NCBI GenBank assembly: GCA_015039465.1
Contig: MU130545.1
Coordinates: 62,001 to 126,000 of the forward strand
DNA from: Phlegmacium glaucopus
Lineage: Eukaryota > Basidiomycota > Agaricomycetes > Agaricales > Cortinariaceae
Direction: 5' to 3'
DNA: 64,000 nt
Below are positions 48,262 to 60,960 of this stretch, piece by piece. A program made the position numbers and the translations under genes. The first letter of the stretch is position 1. Each line of letters begins with the position of its first letter. Under the pieces are notes generated by a model, which saw only the letters and a list, made by a program, of their open reading frames with translations, had not been told where the DNA came from and made no database searches.

Positions 48262-48411
48262 CAATCTTTACATATGTGACTATGTCAATGAACATCCAAA
48301 TGCAAGTGTCAACGACTTCTGCTTGGCATTCAGCCAACTTGATCAGAAAACCCACCAGGTTCATCCCTGGCATTCAATTTTCCAATCCTTGGGTAGTATT
48401 AATATATCTTG

Positions 48412-49171
48412 TGTTGGAGTGTAAGGAACAGAAATTGTTCAGACGCATATTTCACAAGTGTTGCCCGTTTTAGCAATAAGTCATGCGTGACTTTTCCTGT
48501 TCTGGAAAAGTGACACACATAGGAAAAGGGAGTACAGGCAGCAACGGGCTCACATGATGGAAATGAAAATGAAGACAGCTAAAAAGGAGCTAGCATGCTC
48601 TCAAAATTAATTAAAGAAAAACAATTTTCTTTAAAGATCAATAACGCTAGTAAATTTCATTTTAAAATTTCCTTCATCCTAGGTATAAAAGTAACAGAGT
48701 TTTATTGTAAAAAGGGAGTAGAAAAAATCCCATCCTACCAGCTAGCTTCAGAATTAAACCCATTCTCAAAAAGAGATTTTTGACAAGTCTCTTTACTACA
48801 TTTATTTCTCTAAAAAATCAAACACATTAATTCTCGTGACATAAGTGCTCGCACCCTCGGAAATGGATTTTCCAACTTACCCTCACCACAAAGTATCTGT
48901 TTTCTATCTAGGAACATTTACGCACATACAGGAGTATACGAGTTTCATCTTGTTAATCTCCTATTAAGTATTTATCTATTTCAAATCTTATCACTCCTTT
49001 TATTTTTTATCTCACAATAACTGTCACACTCTTTAGTCATGATTTTTACTATAGCAAGTCTCAACTTTATACTAAAGTTGAGATGTGAGTTCATTCATTT
49101 ATTCACTTAATATTACATCTAACAATTACCTAGTTACAATTCTCTGTTCTAACTGCGAAATTATCCCAACA
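48412..49171 (+). mobile_element. Solo copia-type LTR interrupted by a second LTR
   Basis: Starts TGTTGGAG and ends TTATCCCAACA. The part after the inner insertion (TATACGAGTTTCATCTTGTT on) matches the minus strand of the LTR at 25870-26452. Flanks TCTTG (48407-48411) and TCTTC (49172-49176) form a duplication with one mismatch. Confidence 0.85.
48420..48930. mobile_element. Nested solo LTR, family B, 511 bp
   Basis: Starts TGTAAGGAAC, ends GCACATACA, and is the reverse complement of 44049-44566. Flanked by the 4-bp duplication GGAG (48416-48419 and 48931-48934), which lies inside the TGTTGGAG start of the copia LTR. The order of insertion is therefore clear: copia LTR first, then family B. 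Confidence 0.92.
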
Positions 49172-49176
49172 TCTTC

Positions 49177-50280
49177 ATCCAGAAATTTGAAGCTCTCAGC
49201 AAAGAACTTAAAGCAGCGGCCAAAACTGCCAAAACATCTTCAGAAGCTGGTTCATAAATTGTAACCACGATTACCCTCCCCCTGAGCTCATGATATTAGA
49301 CAGACTTTGGACTTCTTGTTGGTGGTTTGATGGTGCAGGGTGTGGTGTAGGAGAAGAATGAAACATAGGAAAAATGCAGATAGTTGCAGGTGTATGCAGA
49401 TAGAGTAAATCGGACAATATCAGATACTTTTGGATTCATGCAGATTAGACAAAGGGGTGCCGGGATCGAAAAAAATTACCTAGGGTTGATTCCTCTGATA
49501 AGGCCTTCAAGGCTGAACCTACCAACGTACATAATCAGGCACAAGTCTAAATATAGTAATTTTACATAATAAAATTTGAGCTTGCTTGCAGGTAGCTGTT
49601 CCTGGACTGCATTTTATGCGTGTGTGGCAGTCTGGACAAACAGTGAATCCTTCTGCATCGATGACTGGAGGTGGTGGAACACCTGACTAAAAGATAGTAT
49701 GATGAGTGATTAGTTAGAAATGTGCCAGTGTATACCCTACCGTATTAGAGGCCATTGAGTTTCATGTTGGTAATATTATGCTTAAGATATGACACTTAAA
49801 TCAAATCAATTATATTCTCATCTCCTGTGCTCGGTAACCTTAGAAAACCTCATCCAAATATTTTCAATAATCACTATCAGGCTCTAATCATGCAAAATCA
49901 CTATTTGGAAGACCTGTTCCTGAGAGGGTCATATTTTTTTTAAGCGGCCTGTGGCCCGACCAACCTACGTACCCCCGGTCCAACATTTCGATCCCCGCAC
50001 CCCCTTGAGATTAGAGCGGAAAAACCATGCATTACCAGAGCCGTGACAATCACAGCTTTTTGCAGAAACATGCAGATAAGAGCAGATTATACCAGAGGAA
50101 TCTGCATCTGCCGGTATTCACTGTATTTAATCCTGCAGATATGTGCGGATAAAATTCCACAGAATGGACAAAATCTGGTAGGACCTGTGAATCTCAGTTT
50201 CGCCGATGATCGCCGATATTTGCCGGAGAAAGCAGAGTCGATTCTCACTGGGCCTAAAGACTTAAATTGACATCAAAACA
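49177..50280. repeat. Region with TGCAGAT-iterated ends
   Basis: Variants of TGCAGAT/ATCTGCA cluster at 49376-49450 and again at 50060-50160 (ATCTGCATCTGC, CCTGCAGATATGTGCGGATA). Together with the sequence between them this may be one self-similar element of about 850 bp. No coding frame. Confidence 0.45.
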
Positions 50281-51960
50281 AAAACAAAAACAACAAAAAA
50301 AAACAAAAAAAAATGGAACGTTTGAACGCTTGTAAGCAACTTGTAAGTTCTTACCGGTACTAGACCTCTGTGGTAGTATTTTGAAGCGGAGGTAAGAGCC
50401 CGAGTGGTCGTAAAGCACTTCATATGTGTGAACGAGATGATCCATGACATATCCCAGGGAATATGAGATCTGTCAGGGGACCTACATAAATCCACAACCG
50501 GAACTGAGTTTCGAACCTTATGCAGGACGAGGCTGTGGCGTGGCGTTTAAAGCGGTTTTTTTTCTCTAATACACCTCAAACACTATATTATTACACAGGA
50601 CATATGTGGAAGCGTGCCATAAAATTTACCTGGCTATGCGAGGTGTTGTCTCCTGTGAGTCCAGGGTGATGATAACATGTATAGAGATGATGTTTTCATC
50701 CATAAGGCTGTAATGGTCACAATTAAAGCAAGCGTTCCCTCAGCACAGTTCATCTCTCTTTTTTATAGGTACTCCGGATCTTGCTAGGTGGGTAAACATT
50801 CCAGTGTCCAGAGTTGCATAATATAGTATTAGTAAGGGACGGCCTCAAAGAATACACTGACGCCAAGAATGATAGACGGGGTGTCCATGTATAACCAAGC
50901 TTGGGGCGTCTGTACGTACTCCTAACTTAAATTTAGAATCTAGGGTAACAATTCGACTTCTCGTCAGTGCTAGCAAACCCAGCGGCCCCAAGCCTAGATT
51001 CCGCGCTGCTGACGGCCACATCCCTTCATTTGGAGGGGTATTTACCGCTCCATCTTGACAATAGCATTTTCTCTATCAATCAGAATAAAAGTCAACGATC
51101 CTCAAACGTCCGAGGACATTTGCGAAGGACTTATACGCAATGCAACAAGAAAAAAATTGTAACTAGACAGAGAAAAACCGTGAAGACGCATTTATACTTG
51201 AGATGATCTTGAATCTAGAGAGCTAAAGACAGAGACAACCGTAGCAAGAGCACACGAAAATATGCCGTGGGCGGCAATGTCGACGAAGTTAACTCGAGAA
51301 GCGAATGTGAGAAGTTGGGGTAATACTGGCGAGTTCAACCAAGCCAATCAGTTGCAAGCTAATACGCCATTTCAAGAGCGAAAATGAGCAGGGACAGCAG
51401 CATTCCTAGGGCATGGTATACCTAATTGATAAGATGGAAGTGTGGATGCGTATATGGCGGAAAAAACCCCGATTCGGATGTCGAGAGGAGGGGATATATA
51501 TGAGCGAGGCTAAAGTTAGTTAGGAGCGCTATTTAATGAGGTGAAACAAGCCGAGAGACGAAGAAGGGATGTGGGAAGCCAAGGGTAAAACCAAAAGAAG
51601 CACCGGAGTAGAACAGAGAAGATACGGGGAGGTTTGGTTGGTTAGGCTAAAGGAGATTTTTAAATGATCACCGGACAAGAAGAACACAGATCCGACGCGT
51701 GGGTAGATTTTTAGAACAAGGGTTAGTTGTGCGACTTTCAAAGTTCGTGTTGGAGCAGAGTGGAGAACTGAAAAGACGGTTGAACAGACAACACGAGAAG
51801 CCACCGTCATGTGACGGGGGTCATTCAATTACATCCCAAGATACTGTACGAACTAATATCGTTGCGAATGAAAATGATTGCAGGTGGACGAAATTATGGT
51901 TCGAAGAGGAAGAAGGTAAGGGACGTGACGTGACATAAGCCACGTAGTTCGTTTCTCACG
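50281..51960. repeat. Spacer of the long unit, copy 3
   Basis: Collinear with 15150-16440 and 18200-19680 (CCTACATAAATCCACAACCG at 50481, GGTACTCCGGATCTTGCTAG near 50768, GAGGTGAAACAAGCC near 51539). It contains an A-rich run at its left end and an extra stretch at about 50950-51160 not seen in the other two copies. Confidence 0.7.
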
Positions 51961-53600
51961 GAGCCTTGTAAGTTTACTCCTAGCAATTCTTGCCCGTTTG
52001 TTGTCCAACTCCCGCAAAGTTCAAGTTCAACTTATGCATAGATATCCGTTAGGTATTGGAGGGCAATTTCGGCAGGGTTGAATTGACCCGAACTATCAGA
52101 ATATCCTAACGCTTGGTCGGATGTTGCATGTCTCCTTGTGGGTCAAAATGATGGGATACTTACTATTCACTCGTATATTCTCGAGTGGAGACTCTGCTAC
52201 CATTTCTTGTCCATCTTACTTTCTTTATTCCTTGGTTTTTTACATTTTTTGTCTTACCCAAACGTTCCATTCTCTGCCGTCCCGATAGGCGATCATCCCA
52301 GTTATTATCGCACTCCTCCAATCGCCAGCAACCATTTACACTTCAAACTGCATTATCTTCCCATCCTGACGATGCAGAAAGAACACAACTTAAAGACGTG
52401 CTAGGGATGTTTTACGATCGAATTGGATTCGTAAGTGCCAAATTCCATATACATCTAAGAATACGGAACGCTTAACTAGTTAAAAGACCAACCTAATTGA
52501 TGGGTATTATTGGCCTGGAGATTCCGGCTTCAGTTAATAAAAGCCGACTGCTGGTCAAAGATGTCGACAAATCCATGCTTCTTCTGGTTCTCATCCCTGA
52601 ATTTATCTATGCTTTCACTGGTGCTGAAAGTAAAGGCCTTCTTCTGTCATTTACCATGGGTAGAACAGACAATCACTACCGTGATATATTCTAAATGCTT
52701 TGGTCGAAAGGTTTGCTTGTCCTCTGACAGGGCAGCAACCATAGGTATTCGATATCAGTGAGTAATCAGAAGTTATGTTCAATTCGGACCATACATTTAT
52801 CTAGCTTTCAGGCAAATATAACTGAACGCTCTGTCAAGCCATTCTTGAAATTTCTTACAAACAAAAGTATACGTATTCTTCTTGGTGAGTTCTGTTTGTA
52901 TATGATTCCTTGTCCTGGTGCCGCTGCTAAGGGTTTCTCTCTCGTCTGAATTGGATGAAAGAGTTGGGTGAGGACGCGGAGGTCCAAGCTGAGGTTCGAA
53001 GGCTGCAGTGAGCGGCTGATGAAGAGAAGGTGGATGTTCAACAGCACTGGCAAGAGGTGAAGTCTCCACCTACGGGATGTTACAAAAGTGTAAGCATGGA
53101 AGTGTGTGCCAATTTGGTTGGATTGTTTACCGTGTCATGCGCCGATATTGCTACTGGTCGTGATCCTTCAGTGCCTGGTAATTGAGAGGGTGTATCTGGA
53201 CGCGTACAATTCAGGAGTGTCGGTTTCAAAAAGAAATTGCTTCCTACCTGAAGGACTTGAAGGACTATCTGCATCATGACGCTCGGCAGAAGGATTGCGA
53301 GATCCCAGAGTGGGCTCTGAATATATTGTTTGTGCATCAATTCTCGATGCAAGTCTCAAGTACGAGCTTACCGAGAGGCAGAGTGGGTCGCGACGGGTGT
53401 CCGTTAGGTAAGATTTCAAATTCGATATTAAAGGCATCTGTATTTGTGATGGTCGTACTCCTATCTATGTGGCGGAGGTCGCCTTGGATCAGATTGAGGT
53501 TACTGTCCACCAGGATAATAGTGGTGTGGTTCCTAATATTAAACAGCGAGAAATTGGGTGGCATCATTCATATAAATGACACAACATGGAAGTTGTAGCC
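51961..53600 (+). pseudogene. Unit gene family, copy 5 (most complete order of exons)
   Basis: Holds the donor CTTGTAAGTTTACTCC (51965), anchor CCCGATAGGCGATCATCCC (52281), KADCWSK exon (52540s), the intron GTGAGTAATC to CTTTCAG (about 52757-52811), NITERSVKPFLKFLTNKSIR, MIPCPGAAAKGFSLV (52904 on), ASYLKDLKDYLHHDARQKDC (53240s), and the CTTACCGAGAGGCAGAGTGG anchor (53367). Several stops and small indels show decay. The 3' part has open frames on both strands; the + frame reading GRTPIYVAEVALDQIEVTVH is the one shared in style with the diverged copy near 14.6 kb. No known domain. Confidence 0.6.
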
Positions 53601-56600
53601 TGTATTATGATGGAATGTGAGAGCCTGAGTGGGTTGAACTTGATGTCCTGGCCACATGTAAGGTAGAGTCTATTTATACAGAAATACAAGTCAGCCGCGG
53701 TGAATGCAGAAGACTTCAGATTTCAGCAGATTACCTGGAAGTTGCCGCCGGCAGTTCGGGACGAACTAGAAATCGACCCAGCCAACGTTAATCAATGTCA
53801 TCTGTTTCTCCCACAGTCTATCCAATTAGAGTTTATAGTTTGAAACAGTGATCATAATTCATGTAATATGTTCACCCTAGATACTAGTACATAGTAGTAG
53901 TACACTGTCCATTCCATGGTGATCCGTGGGATATATAGGCTCGTGCCCAGTTCCTAGTATTACCTACATATAAGAAAAATTCATGACAACTAGACCGCCG
54001 GATCAACTCAGAACGAAGTCCAAGTGTTAATAAAAACAGGAGTCTTAAGTACCAATTAGCAAGTATACAAAAGTATGAGTAACCTAGAGCACATACTTAA
54101 AGTGATTTATAGTCCATTTACAAATGTTCGATCCGAGTTATCCGAATGCTGTGAGAAGCTGGCAGTTGACAGTATTTCGAGACATAGAACCAGAAAAAAA
54201 TAACGGAAACCGCCACTATCAGATTTTTACCGCCGGCGGTATTCCTATTGAATGCTCTCACTTCATAAAGGACCGGCCGCCGGTTTTAATCTCCTAAGGA
54301 TTATGCCCTGCATTGACCCTAATTAATGGATTTTCGTCATTTCCCTAATATCGTATCGACTCCACATTGGCATGTATCTGTCAGAGTCCTGTACAATTAA
54401 CTTTCTGCCTCTTATTTTCGTAACATTGCTTTTCCTTTGAACGATGCTTCCCTTTTCTTAAATAATGAGAACCTGATATTCTGGCTGATGACGAACTCAT
54501 ATGTGAAGGCACTTATCCAATTGGCCGTTCGCTGATCATTTTTACTTTTTGACGAACTGTTTATTGAGAAACGTCTTGAAATTTCACAGGATGAATTACG
54601 GCAGGATCGCCTACTCGGCAGCCAAATGTCGAGCCAAGATATCCGTAAATACCAAGCGTTGAAAGTTGAAGTCGGTTTGATAAACACGAGCTTACTAGAT
54701 CACTCGACACAAGGCAGAGAATTATAGTACGCAGGGGATGTCAAGTGTATTGGATCAAATCGATGAAGTATCGAGCCTCAACGGTCCACTTTAAATACAT
54801 ATCTACCGTGCCAGTGGCTATGCTAATCTACGAGTACATAACGTTATGTGTCAGTCATCCTCGTGCTAGTAATGGTGCGATATTGCGCAATAACTACAAC
54901 ATGACTTTGATATTTCCTATCCAGTTCTGGTGTTTTATGGAAGGGTGTAGCTAATAAATATTACTAGTGATCGCTTCCCCGACTGTTTGTACACTAGGTA
55001 AATGAATGACAAAGGGAGTATAAAAGAAGGTCGGTTGTCCAATCTAACTGTTCCGGGTTATACATCTAGGAACATTGCGGGCTCTCGTTTTAGTTTGAAT
55101 CTAACTGCCATCATGATACTCAATCTCACTGATAAAACAATCATACACTGGCAATAGTAGCCTTATAACCTGTGAGCAATACTGCACACTTTAATAGCCC
55201 ATTCTCAAAAAAGTTAATGTTGTAAATATATAAAACTCACCGGTCAATAATCAAGTTACCTTGGTCACTACTGACCCAGTCGTGGAAAAAGCCTTTGCAA
55301 AACGTGGTCTTCGATCACTCACAACAGGTTTGTTTCCGTAATTTCCGTGTCATTTGTCGACGCATTGTATAACAGTGGTTGGTGTGAAAAGTAGCCTGTT
55401 ATCTCCGCTTAACTGGCGTCTGTGGCGTCTGCGTCACGGTCGATAGGGCACATACTTATAAAGTAATTTATAGTCCATTTAAAATGCACCAGTTCGATCC
55501 GAGTTATCCGGAGGCTGCGAGACGCCAGTTGACAGCGATAAGAAACTCCTAATACTTAGGCGATCATCCATGAGACATAGAACTAGAAAAAAATAACGGA
55601 AACGACGATCTTTCAACTGAATGCTCTCACTTCGCAGAAGACCGGTCACCGGTTTTAATCTCCTAAGGATTATTCCCTGCACTGACCCTAATTAATTTTA
55701 TTAATGGATTTTCGCCATTTCGCTAACATTGTATCGACTCCACATTGGCATGGTATCTAAGTTCTGTAAAATTAACTTTCTACCCCGCATTTTCGTAACA
55801 TTGCTTCTCCTTTGAGCGACATCCCCCTTTTCTTAAATAATGGGAACCTGATATTCTGGCTGATAACGAACTCATATGTGAATGCACTTATCCGTTCGCT
55901 GATCATTTTTACTTTTCACGAACTGTTTATTGAGGAACTTCTGAAATTCCACAGGATGAATTACGCTCGGCAGCCAAATGTCGGTTCAAGATATCGGTAA
56001 GTACCAGTGTAGAAAATTAAAGTCGGTTTGATGAACACGAGGTTACTAGATCACTAGACACAAGGCAGGGAATTATAGAAAGCAGGGATTGTCAAGTGTA
56101 TTGGATCAAATCGATGAAGCATCCAGCCTCAACGGTCCACTTTAAATACATATCTACCATTACTATGCTAATCTACAAGTACATAACATTATTTGTCAGT
56201 CATCCTTGTGCTAATAATGATGTGATGTCGCGGGATAACTACAAATATGACTACTCTAGGTTATACATCTAGGAACACTGAATAGCATAGCATGCTCTCG
56301 TTTTAGTTTGAATCTAACTGCCATCATGAGACTCAATCTCACTGATAAAATGAGCATACAACTGGGAATAGTAGCCTTACATCTGTAAGCAATACTGCAC
56401 ACTTGAATAGCCCATTCTCGAAAATTTAAGTTATAAACATATAAAACTCACCGGTCAATCAAATTACCTTGGTCACTACTGACCCAGTCGTGGAAAGAAG
56501 CCTTTGCAAAAAGTGGTCTTCAACCACTCACAACAGATTTGTTTCCGTGATTTCCGTGTTATTTGTAGGCTCATTGTATACAGTATAACGGTGTTGGTGG

Positions 56601-57290
56601 GAAGAGTTAGCGGTCCCCTGTCGGAACCAGTCTGTGGCGTCTATGTCACTGTCGATCTCTTCAAATTCCGAAATTCCGACTTCGTCTAAGTCTGTATCTT
56701 TAGTGTATAGAGCCCAACGATGTGAAAACGGCTGTAATCTTGTTAAACAATTCCGAGGGTGCCGGTAATATTTTATTTCCATTGACGCCGGACCCGTGAA
56801 TGACGCAGACCCATTTTTCAAATAAAATTACATATTTACATTCAATCATGCTTCTTCTGGGCCAACCAAATATCTATGACCTTAGGAAGATGACCTTAGG
56901 AAGGTTAGCAAAACGCCAGGGATAGACATTCCAGATGGACAACATCAATATAAATTATAGTATAATGCTTATTGGCCACTACTTAGATCACTTGCACCTG
57001 GAAGAAGAAACCCATCTTGATGTGACTTTATCATTTTCGGCTGATAATGACTTTTCAACTGATTACCTTTCTCCCCACACTTTGACGTTGTTTGATAGAG
57101 TTTTTCAAACACTTAGTAAGATGTGTTCTTGTGCATACAATTTTGCAACGTACCTTGAATCAGATTAATCACTTGCTTTCTATTAATCTGTTTCTTGAGC
57201 TCTTGAGGTTTTTTTCTGACTTTTGATGTCTAAAATATCTTAACAAGTTCATAATCATGATTCCCGACCATCATTATATGCTGTTTGCAG
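53601..57290. repeat. Distal part of the unit, copy C, with an internal duplication
   Basis: Follows the order of 60960-63100, but the segment with the CCGGT motif, GGCAGCCAAATGTCG and TTTAAATACATATCTAC occurs twice (54100-54900 and 55440-56250), so a block of about 1.3 kb is tandemly duplicated. Ends with the GACAACATCAATATAAATTA piece near 56938 and a short open frame to 57168. No gene recognised. Confidence 0.65.
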
Positions 57291-57294
57291 CAAA

Positions 57295-57972
57295 GATGGC
57301 ACACGTGCGAATTTGATCAAAATGTGCACCTTCCAAGGATGCAACTTCCAACGTCCACATCTCCACAACGAACTGTCCGAATATTATGATTTTATATGCG
57401 CTGTAATCGTCTCATTTGGATCTATTGCGCCCCAGCATTTTTACGGTGAAAAATAGGTATTACAAATTCGGCCTCCTGGCAGCTTGTGGGTAGTATCTAG
57501 ACTCTGCTGCTACGAATATTGAGAAATGTCACTGTATTAACTTGGATATTAGTCAAAATACATGTATCAGAGTGCGCCAAATCGAAATAATGAAAGAAAT
57601 CCGCTGTGAAATGACCTCGTCCCATATGAGACACCATGTGATGCTTTCTTGGGTCATTTCACGGCAGATTCACAGCATATTTATATGTATTGCACTCTGA
57701 TACATGTATTTTGACTCATATCCAAGTTCTTAACATAATATTTCTCAATATTCGTAGCAGCAGAGCCCAGATACTACCTAAGGCAAACCTAAGGATGCCA
57801 GAACTGAGAAGGCCAAATTTATAATACTTAATTTTTCATTGTAAAAATGCGGGGGAACACTAGATTTAAATGAAGCGATTAAAACGCATATGAAATCATA
57901 ATATTCAGACAGTTCGTTGTAGAGAATGGACGTTGGAAGTCGCATCCTTGGAAGGTGCACACGTGTGCCATC
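57295..57972. mobile_element. Foldback element, 678 bp, nearly all inverted repeat
   Basis: Left end GATGGCACACGTG and right end CACACGTGTGCCATC are inverted. The arms of about 320 bp run to a loop of about 40 bases near 57625-57665. Diagnostic pairs include ATACATGTATCAGAGTGC (57559) against GCACTCTGATACATGTATTT (57690s). Left arm has a small extra stretch after GGCACACGTG. The element is non-coding and sits within the unit distal part. Confidence 0.85.
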
Positions 57973-58880
57973 GCGAGTCACTAACATGTGACAGGTAAAA
58001 ATTTAAAACTCGTCACTGTTGTCACATTCACTGTTGTCTCAAATCTCTCCTGGATCACGACTGAATTCTACGATCATTCCTCAGTATGTTCAGTAGCGTA
58101 GTAATGGCAACGGCATAAGTTCAATATTTCCGGTAGGTCCCATGCTTACTTATGATCCTCGTCATCGCCAACTCCCCAAGTCATCTTTATTTCCTCCATT
58201 GTCATTTGTCGCACTGACAATATACATTTTTTTAGGTCTGGTAAAAGCGTTGATTCCGGAGTGCGAGGCACAGATATACACGTATATACTGATTTTCAAA
58301 GTTGGTTGCATGAAGGGTGCGTACAAGTAAAAACCCACAGGCAGCCTACTAGGGTTATAACTTTATCATTATAGGATGGTTTAAAATCCCCCAATGTGAC
58401 CCTTAGCCCCGATTTAAACGAGTTCACATTTATAGACAAGCATCCTAAAGATAATACATGGCCGCCGGGAACGGCGAAAGGGAAGTGTTGGCTACACATA
58501 TATAGGTCAGTAGCCAAAGGGCGAACTTACTGTCAGGGTAAATCCGTACTGGCATCGCCACAACATCGCTACTGCTGGACATAGATGGATGCGCCTGACC
58601 TCGACATCGTAACGTCTAGTCAAAGGTACGGTTTTAGTAAGAAATGGAAGACTATACGGTTATCCCTGGGTTCATTTATACTCCCACCAGTGATGATCGA
58701 TCATTGCCAAATGACATTACCCCCAACCCCACCGGTCGAAGTCCGCATATATATTAGCTGCGATTGTTGAGGTCATCCAGCCGAAAAGCAGTGTACGTGC
58801 ACTTTTGGGATAGCGTGAAGGTGAGGGGGGCAAGAAATTATAATTTGATGACTGTATCGACCCAGTCGTGCAAAAAGCCT
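57973..58880. repeat. Right flank of the distal unit, related to 63290-64000
   Basis: AATATTTCCGGTAGGTCCCA (58122 on), CCCCAAGTCATCTTTA (58174 on) and ACTGACAATATACATTTTTT recur, with changes, three times in 63270-63860. The rest (58280-58880) also matches the end of the window (ACCCACAGGCAGCCTACTAG, 58333, against ACCCACGGGCGGCCTACTAG, 63908). No gene seen. Confidence 0.55.
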
Positions 58881-60960
58881 TGCAAAATTGGTCGTCGGCC
58901 ACTAACAACAGGCTTGTTTCCTCACAACCTCATCATATCTGACCAAAAGCCGCTTGAGGAAAGCCGCATCGTCCTGAAGCGAAAGTCCTGCATTCAGTAA
59001 TTTCCGTGTCATTCATCGACGCATTGTATAACGGGTTGGTTGGTGTGAAAAGCAGTTTGTTATCTCAGCTTACTGGCATCTGTGGCGTCTAGTCACGGTT
59101 TAATCTCTTCAAATCGCCTAAGTGTATATTTTTAGCGTTTAGAGCCTATCGATATCAAAACGGCTTTCTGTTAAATAATTCCGAGACTGATCTCTCTTTC
59201 GTCTCTCACGGAGGTCCTACAAACAAGATTGCCTTGTAAGTTTACTCCTAGCAATTTTTGCCCCGTTTGTTGTCCATCTCCCGAAAATTTTACATTCAAC
59301 TTATTCCTAAAGACCAGCTAGGCATTGGAGGACAATTTATTTTGGGTTGAATTGACCCAAACTATCATAATGTCATAAAGCTTGGTCGGATGTTGCACAT
59401 CTCCTCGTGGGCCAAAATAATGGGATACCTTACTATTCACTGGTCTATTCTCGAACGGAGACTCTGATTACCCTTTCGTGTCCATCAACTTCTTCCTTCC
59501 TTTCCTTATGCTTTGTTTTTTGCATTTTTTGTCTTACCCAATCACTCCATCCCCCGCTGTCCCGATGGGCGATCATCCCAGGTATTACCGCACTCCGCTA
59601 ATCATCAGCAGTACTGTACAACCATTTACACTTCAAATTACATTGTCTTCCCATCCTGATGATACAGGAAGAACACAGCGTAAGGACATGTTAGGCATTT
59701 TTTACTACTGAATTGAATTCGTAAGTGCCAAATTCCATATGCATCTAAGAATACGGAACGCTTAACGGGTTGAATGACCAACCTAATTGATGGGTATGAT
59801 TGGCCTATAGATTCAAACTTCAGTTGATACAAACTGACTGCTGGTCAAAAGATGTCGACAAATTCATGCTTCTGCTGGTTCTCATCCCTGAATTCACTGG
59901 TGCTGAAAGTAAAGACTTCTGTCGCCCTTTTTTTGGATTTTTTTAAAATATCAATTTAAGTGTTCTTCTGTCATTTACCCTGGCAGAACAGACAACCACT
60001 ACCGTCGGAATTGACTAAATGCTTGGGTCAAAGAGTTTGCTTATCCAATGAAAGGCAGCAGCAATAGATATTCGATATCAGTAAGTAATAACCCACATGA
60101 CTACTAGGAAGTTATGTTCAATTCGGACCACAAATGTATCTAGCTTTCAGGCAAATGTAATTGAACACTCTGTCAAGCCACTCTTGAAATTTCTTATAAA
60201 CATAAGTATACGTATTCCTCTCGGTAAATTCTGTTTGTGTATGATTCCTTGTCCTGGTGCCACTACTAAGGGTTTCTCTGTGGTCTGAATTAGATGAAAG
60301 AGTTGGATGAGGACGCGGAGGTCCAAACTGAGGTTCCAATGCTGCCGTGGGCGGCTGATGGAGAGAATGTGGATATTCGATAGCACTAGCAAGAGGTGAC
60401 GTCTCCGGCTACGGGATGTTACAAAAGTGTAAGCATGGAAGTGTGTGCCAATTTGGTTGGAATGCCTACCGTGCCATGCGCCGATATTGCTACTGGTCGT
60501 GGTCCTTGAGTGCCTGGCAAACGAGAGACTGCATCTAGACACGTACATATCATGAGTGTCGGTTTCAAACCGAAAAAAATTGCTTCCTACCTGAAGGACT
60601 TGAAGGACTATCTGCGTCATGACGCTCGGCAGACGGATTGCGAGATACCAGAGTGGGCTCTGAATATATTATTTATGTGTCAATTCTCGATGCAAGTCTT
60701 CAGTACGAGCTTACCGAGAGGCAGAGTGAGTCGCGACGGGTGTTCGTTAGGTAAACCTTCAAGTTCGATATTAAAGGCGTCTGTATTTGTGATGGTCGTA
60801 CTCCTATCTATGTGGCGAAGGTCGCCTTGGATCAGATTGAGGTTGCTGTCCACCAGGATCATAGTGGTGTGGTTCCTAATATTAAACAGCGAGAAATTGG
60901 GTGGCATCATTCATATAAATGACACAACATGGAAGTTGTAGCCTGTATTATGATGGAATG
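58881..60960 (+). pseudogene. Unit gene family, copy 6
   Basis: After a short distal-type remnant (58860-59180), the copy has the donor CTTGTAAGTTTACTCC (59236), anchor CCCGATGGGCGATCATCCC (59561), a TDCWSKDVDKF-type exon near 59838, the GT-AG intron near 60080-60150, NVIEHSVKPLLKFLINISIR, MIPCPGATTKGFSVV (60243 on), ASYLKDLKDYLRHDARQTDC (60588 on), and the CTTACCGAGAGGCAGAGTG anchor (60710). No spacer precedes it, unlike copies 2, 3 and 5. Broken by stops. Product unknown. Confidence 0.6.

Noticed and set aside
45170..48373. Ser/Pro/Leu-rich frames at 45170-45532, 46246-46659 and 47858-48373
   Set aside because: They lie within family C LTRs in matching orientation and simply translate the LTR; boundaries with duplications prove the LTR interpretation.
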